Of a stretch of DNA of 34,261 bases, positions 33,960 through 34,261 are shown piece by piece. The notes under the pieces are model-generated. The model was not told the DNA's origin, ran no database searches, and saw only the letters and a list, made by a program, of their open reading frames with translations. The stretch comes from Pseudolabrys sp. (GTDB lineage Bacteria; Pseudomonadota; Alphaproteobacteria; Rhizobiales; Xanthobacteraceae): the NCBI GenBank assembly GCA_009694265.1, contig SHVM01000019.1, positions 1 to 34,261 of the forward strand, read 5' to 3'. Each line of letters begins with the position of its first letter. The stretch's first letter is position 1. The position numbers were made by a program, and so were the translations under genes.

Positions 33960-34124
33960 CGGGGTCAGCTTGGATGACCAGCCTTCATTGAGTGGTCGGG
34001 TCCGATGTTAGGACGTGGACTCATCAAGGCGCAGCTTTCGGAGGCAAACCGCACGTGTGGTTCCCGAAAATTCTATCCGGCCGGATTCGCTCGGTAAGGC
34101 AGAATCAGCGCATCATCCGATACG

Positions 34125-34261
34125 ATGCGTGTGATCGTCCACCTGCTTGGATCGTATGTCGCCGACCTGTTCAAGTCGCGGCACCGGCTTGAAGTTGAGA
34201 ACCTCTTTCTTCGTCATCAACTCAACATCGCTCTGAGGTGGGCACCGCAACGTCTACGGCT
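34125..34261 (+). mobile_element. integrase-catalytic-region transposase, 5' part cut by the window edge
   Basis: From ATG 34125 the frame reads MRVIVHLLGSYVADLF, KSRHRLEVENLFLRHQLNIAL and APQRLRL to the window end without stop. This N-terminus is familiar from IS3/IS481-like 'integrase catalytic region' transposases of Bradyrhizobium relatives, where a short helical segment precedes the DDE domain. The 165 bases upstream (33960-34124) hold no gene and may contain the element's left end; no inverted repeat could be fixed without the other end. Confidence 0.7.

Noticed and set aside
33960-34124. Possible group II intron end suggested by the stretch around 34050-34070
   Set aside because: No domain V structure or boundary motif could be drawn; a transposon flank is simpler.

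Overview
The window looks like a chromosomal segment of a high-GC alphaproteobacterium of the order Hyphomicrobiales, probably near Bradyrhizobiaceae/Xanthobacteraceae. The grounds are the gene order serC-serA-purA-(membrane protein)-rpoH-RluA type, the Omp25/31-like beta-barrel genes, and interspersed palindromes of kinds common in that order (GTCATTCCGG...CCGGAATGAC and GAGCATGAT...ATCATGCTC). The genus is inferred; no rRNA is present.

Layout. (1) 1-5.3 kb is an accessory catabolic region. It holds the end of an IS5-type transposase abutting a beheaded isochorismatase-like gene, a second copy of the last ~37 codons of a molybdenum-hydroxylase gene, a Tat-exported dienelactone hydrolase, and a complete three-subunit molybdenum hydroxylase (large, small and FAD subunits, minus strand). 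(2) 5.4-24.5 kb is mostly core: an SDR without its catalytic tetrad, a 2-hydroxyacid dehydrogenase, aroE, a small exported protein, an FMN alpha-hydroxyacid dehydrogenase, glmM, two tandem damaged outer-membrane protein genes, serC (behind a structured leader), serA, a toxin/antitoxin pair with a frameshifted toxin, purA, a membrane protein, rpoH, an RluA-type pseudouridine synthase, a small membrane protein, a helix-hairpin-helix protein, an alpha/beta-hydrolase operon and tRNA-Glu(CUC). (3) 24.5-34.3 kb is accessory. Directly after the tRNA comes a tightly packed operon: a two-subunit Tat-exported molybdenum hydroxylase (IorAB type), a cytochrome c, a flavocytochrome-c-type sulfide dehydrogenase flavoprotein, and soxX, soxY, soxZ, soxA. 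Then follow a cobalt-type nitrile hydratase (alpha, beta, accessory protein), a HupE-type metal permease, and the start of another transposase at the window edge.

How it fits together. serC and serA make serine; purA, glmM and aroE are housekeeping. The sulfur operon would act in the periplasm: sulfide or thiosulfate electrons pass through the FccB-like flavoprotein, SoxAX and SoxYZ to c-type cytochromes, and the adjacent Moco enzyme, which has no FAD subunit, could feed the same cytochrome. There is no soxB or soxCD in the window, and the SoxY C-terminus is atypical. The HupE-like permease plausibly supplies cobalt to the nitrile hydratase.

Most unusual points: two adjacent paralogous outer-membrane protein genes each carry an in-frame stop (TAG in one, TGA in the other) exactly 11 codons before the shared GWYLRGD motif; the hybrid molybdenum-hydroxylase/sulfide/Sox operon lacks soxB; and the tail of the large-subunit gene is duplicated. 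Three single-base deletions in otherwise good genes also raise the possibility of sequencing errors, which the raw sequence alone cannot settle.
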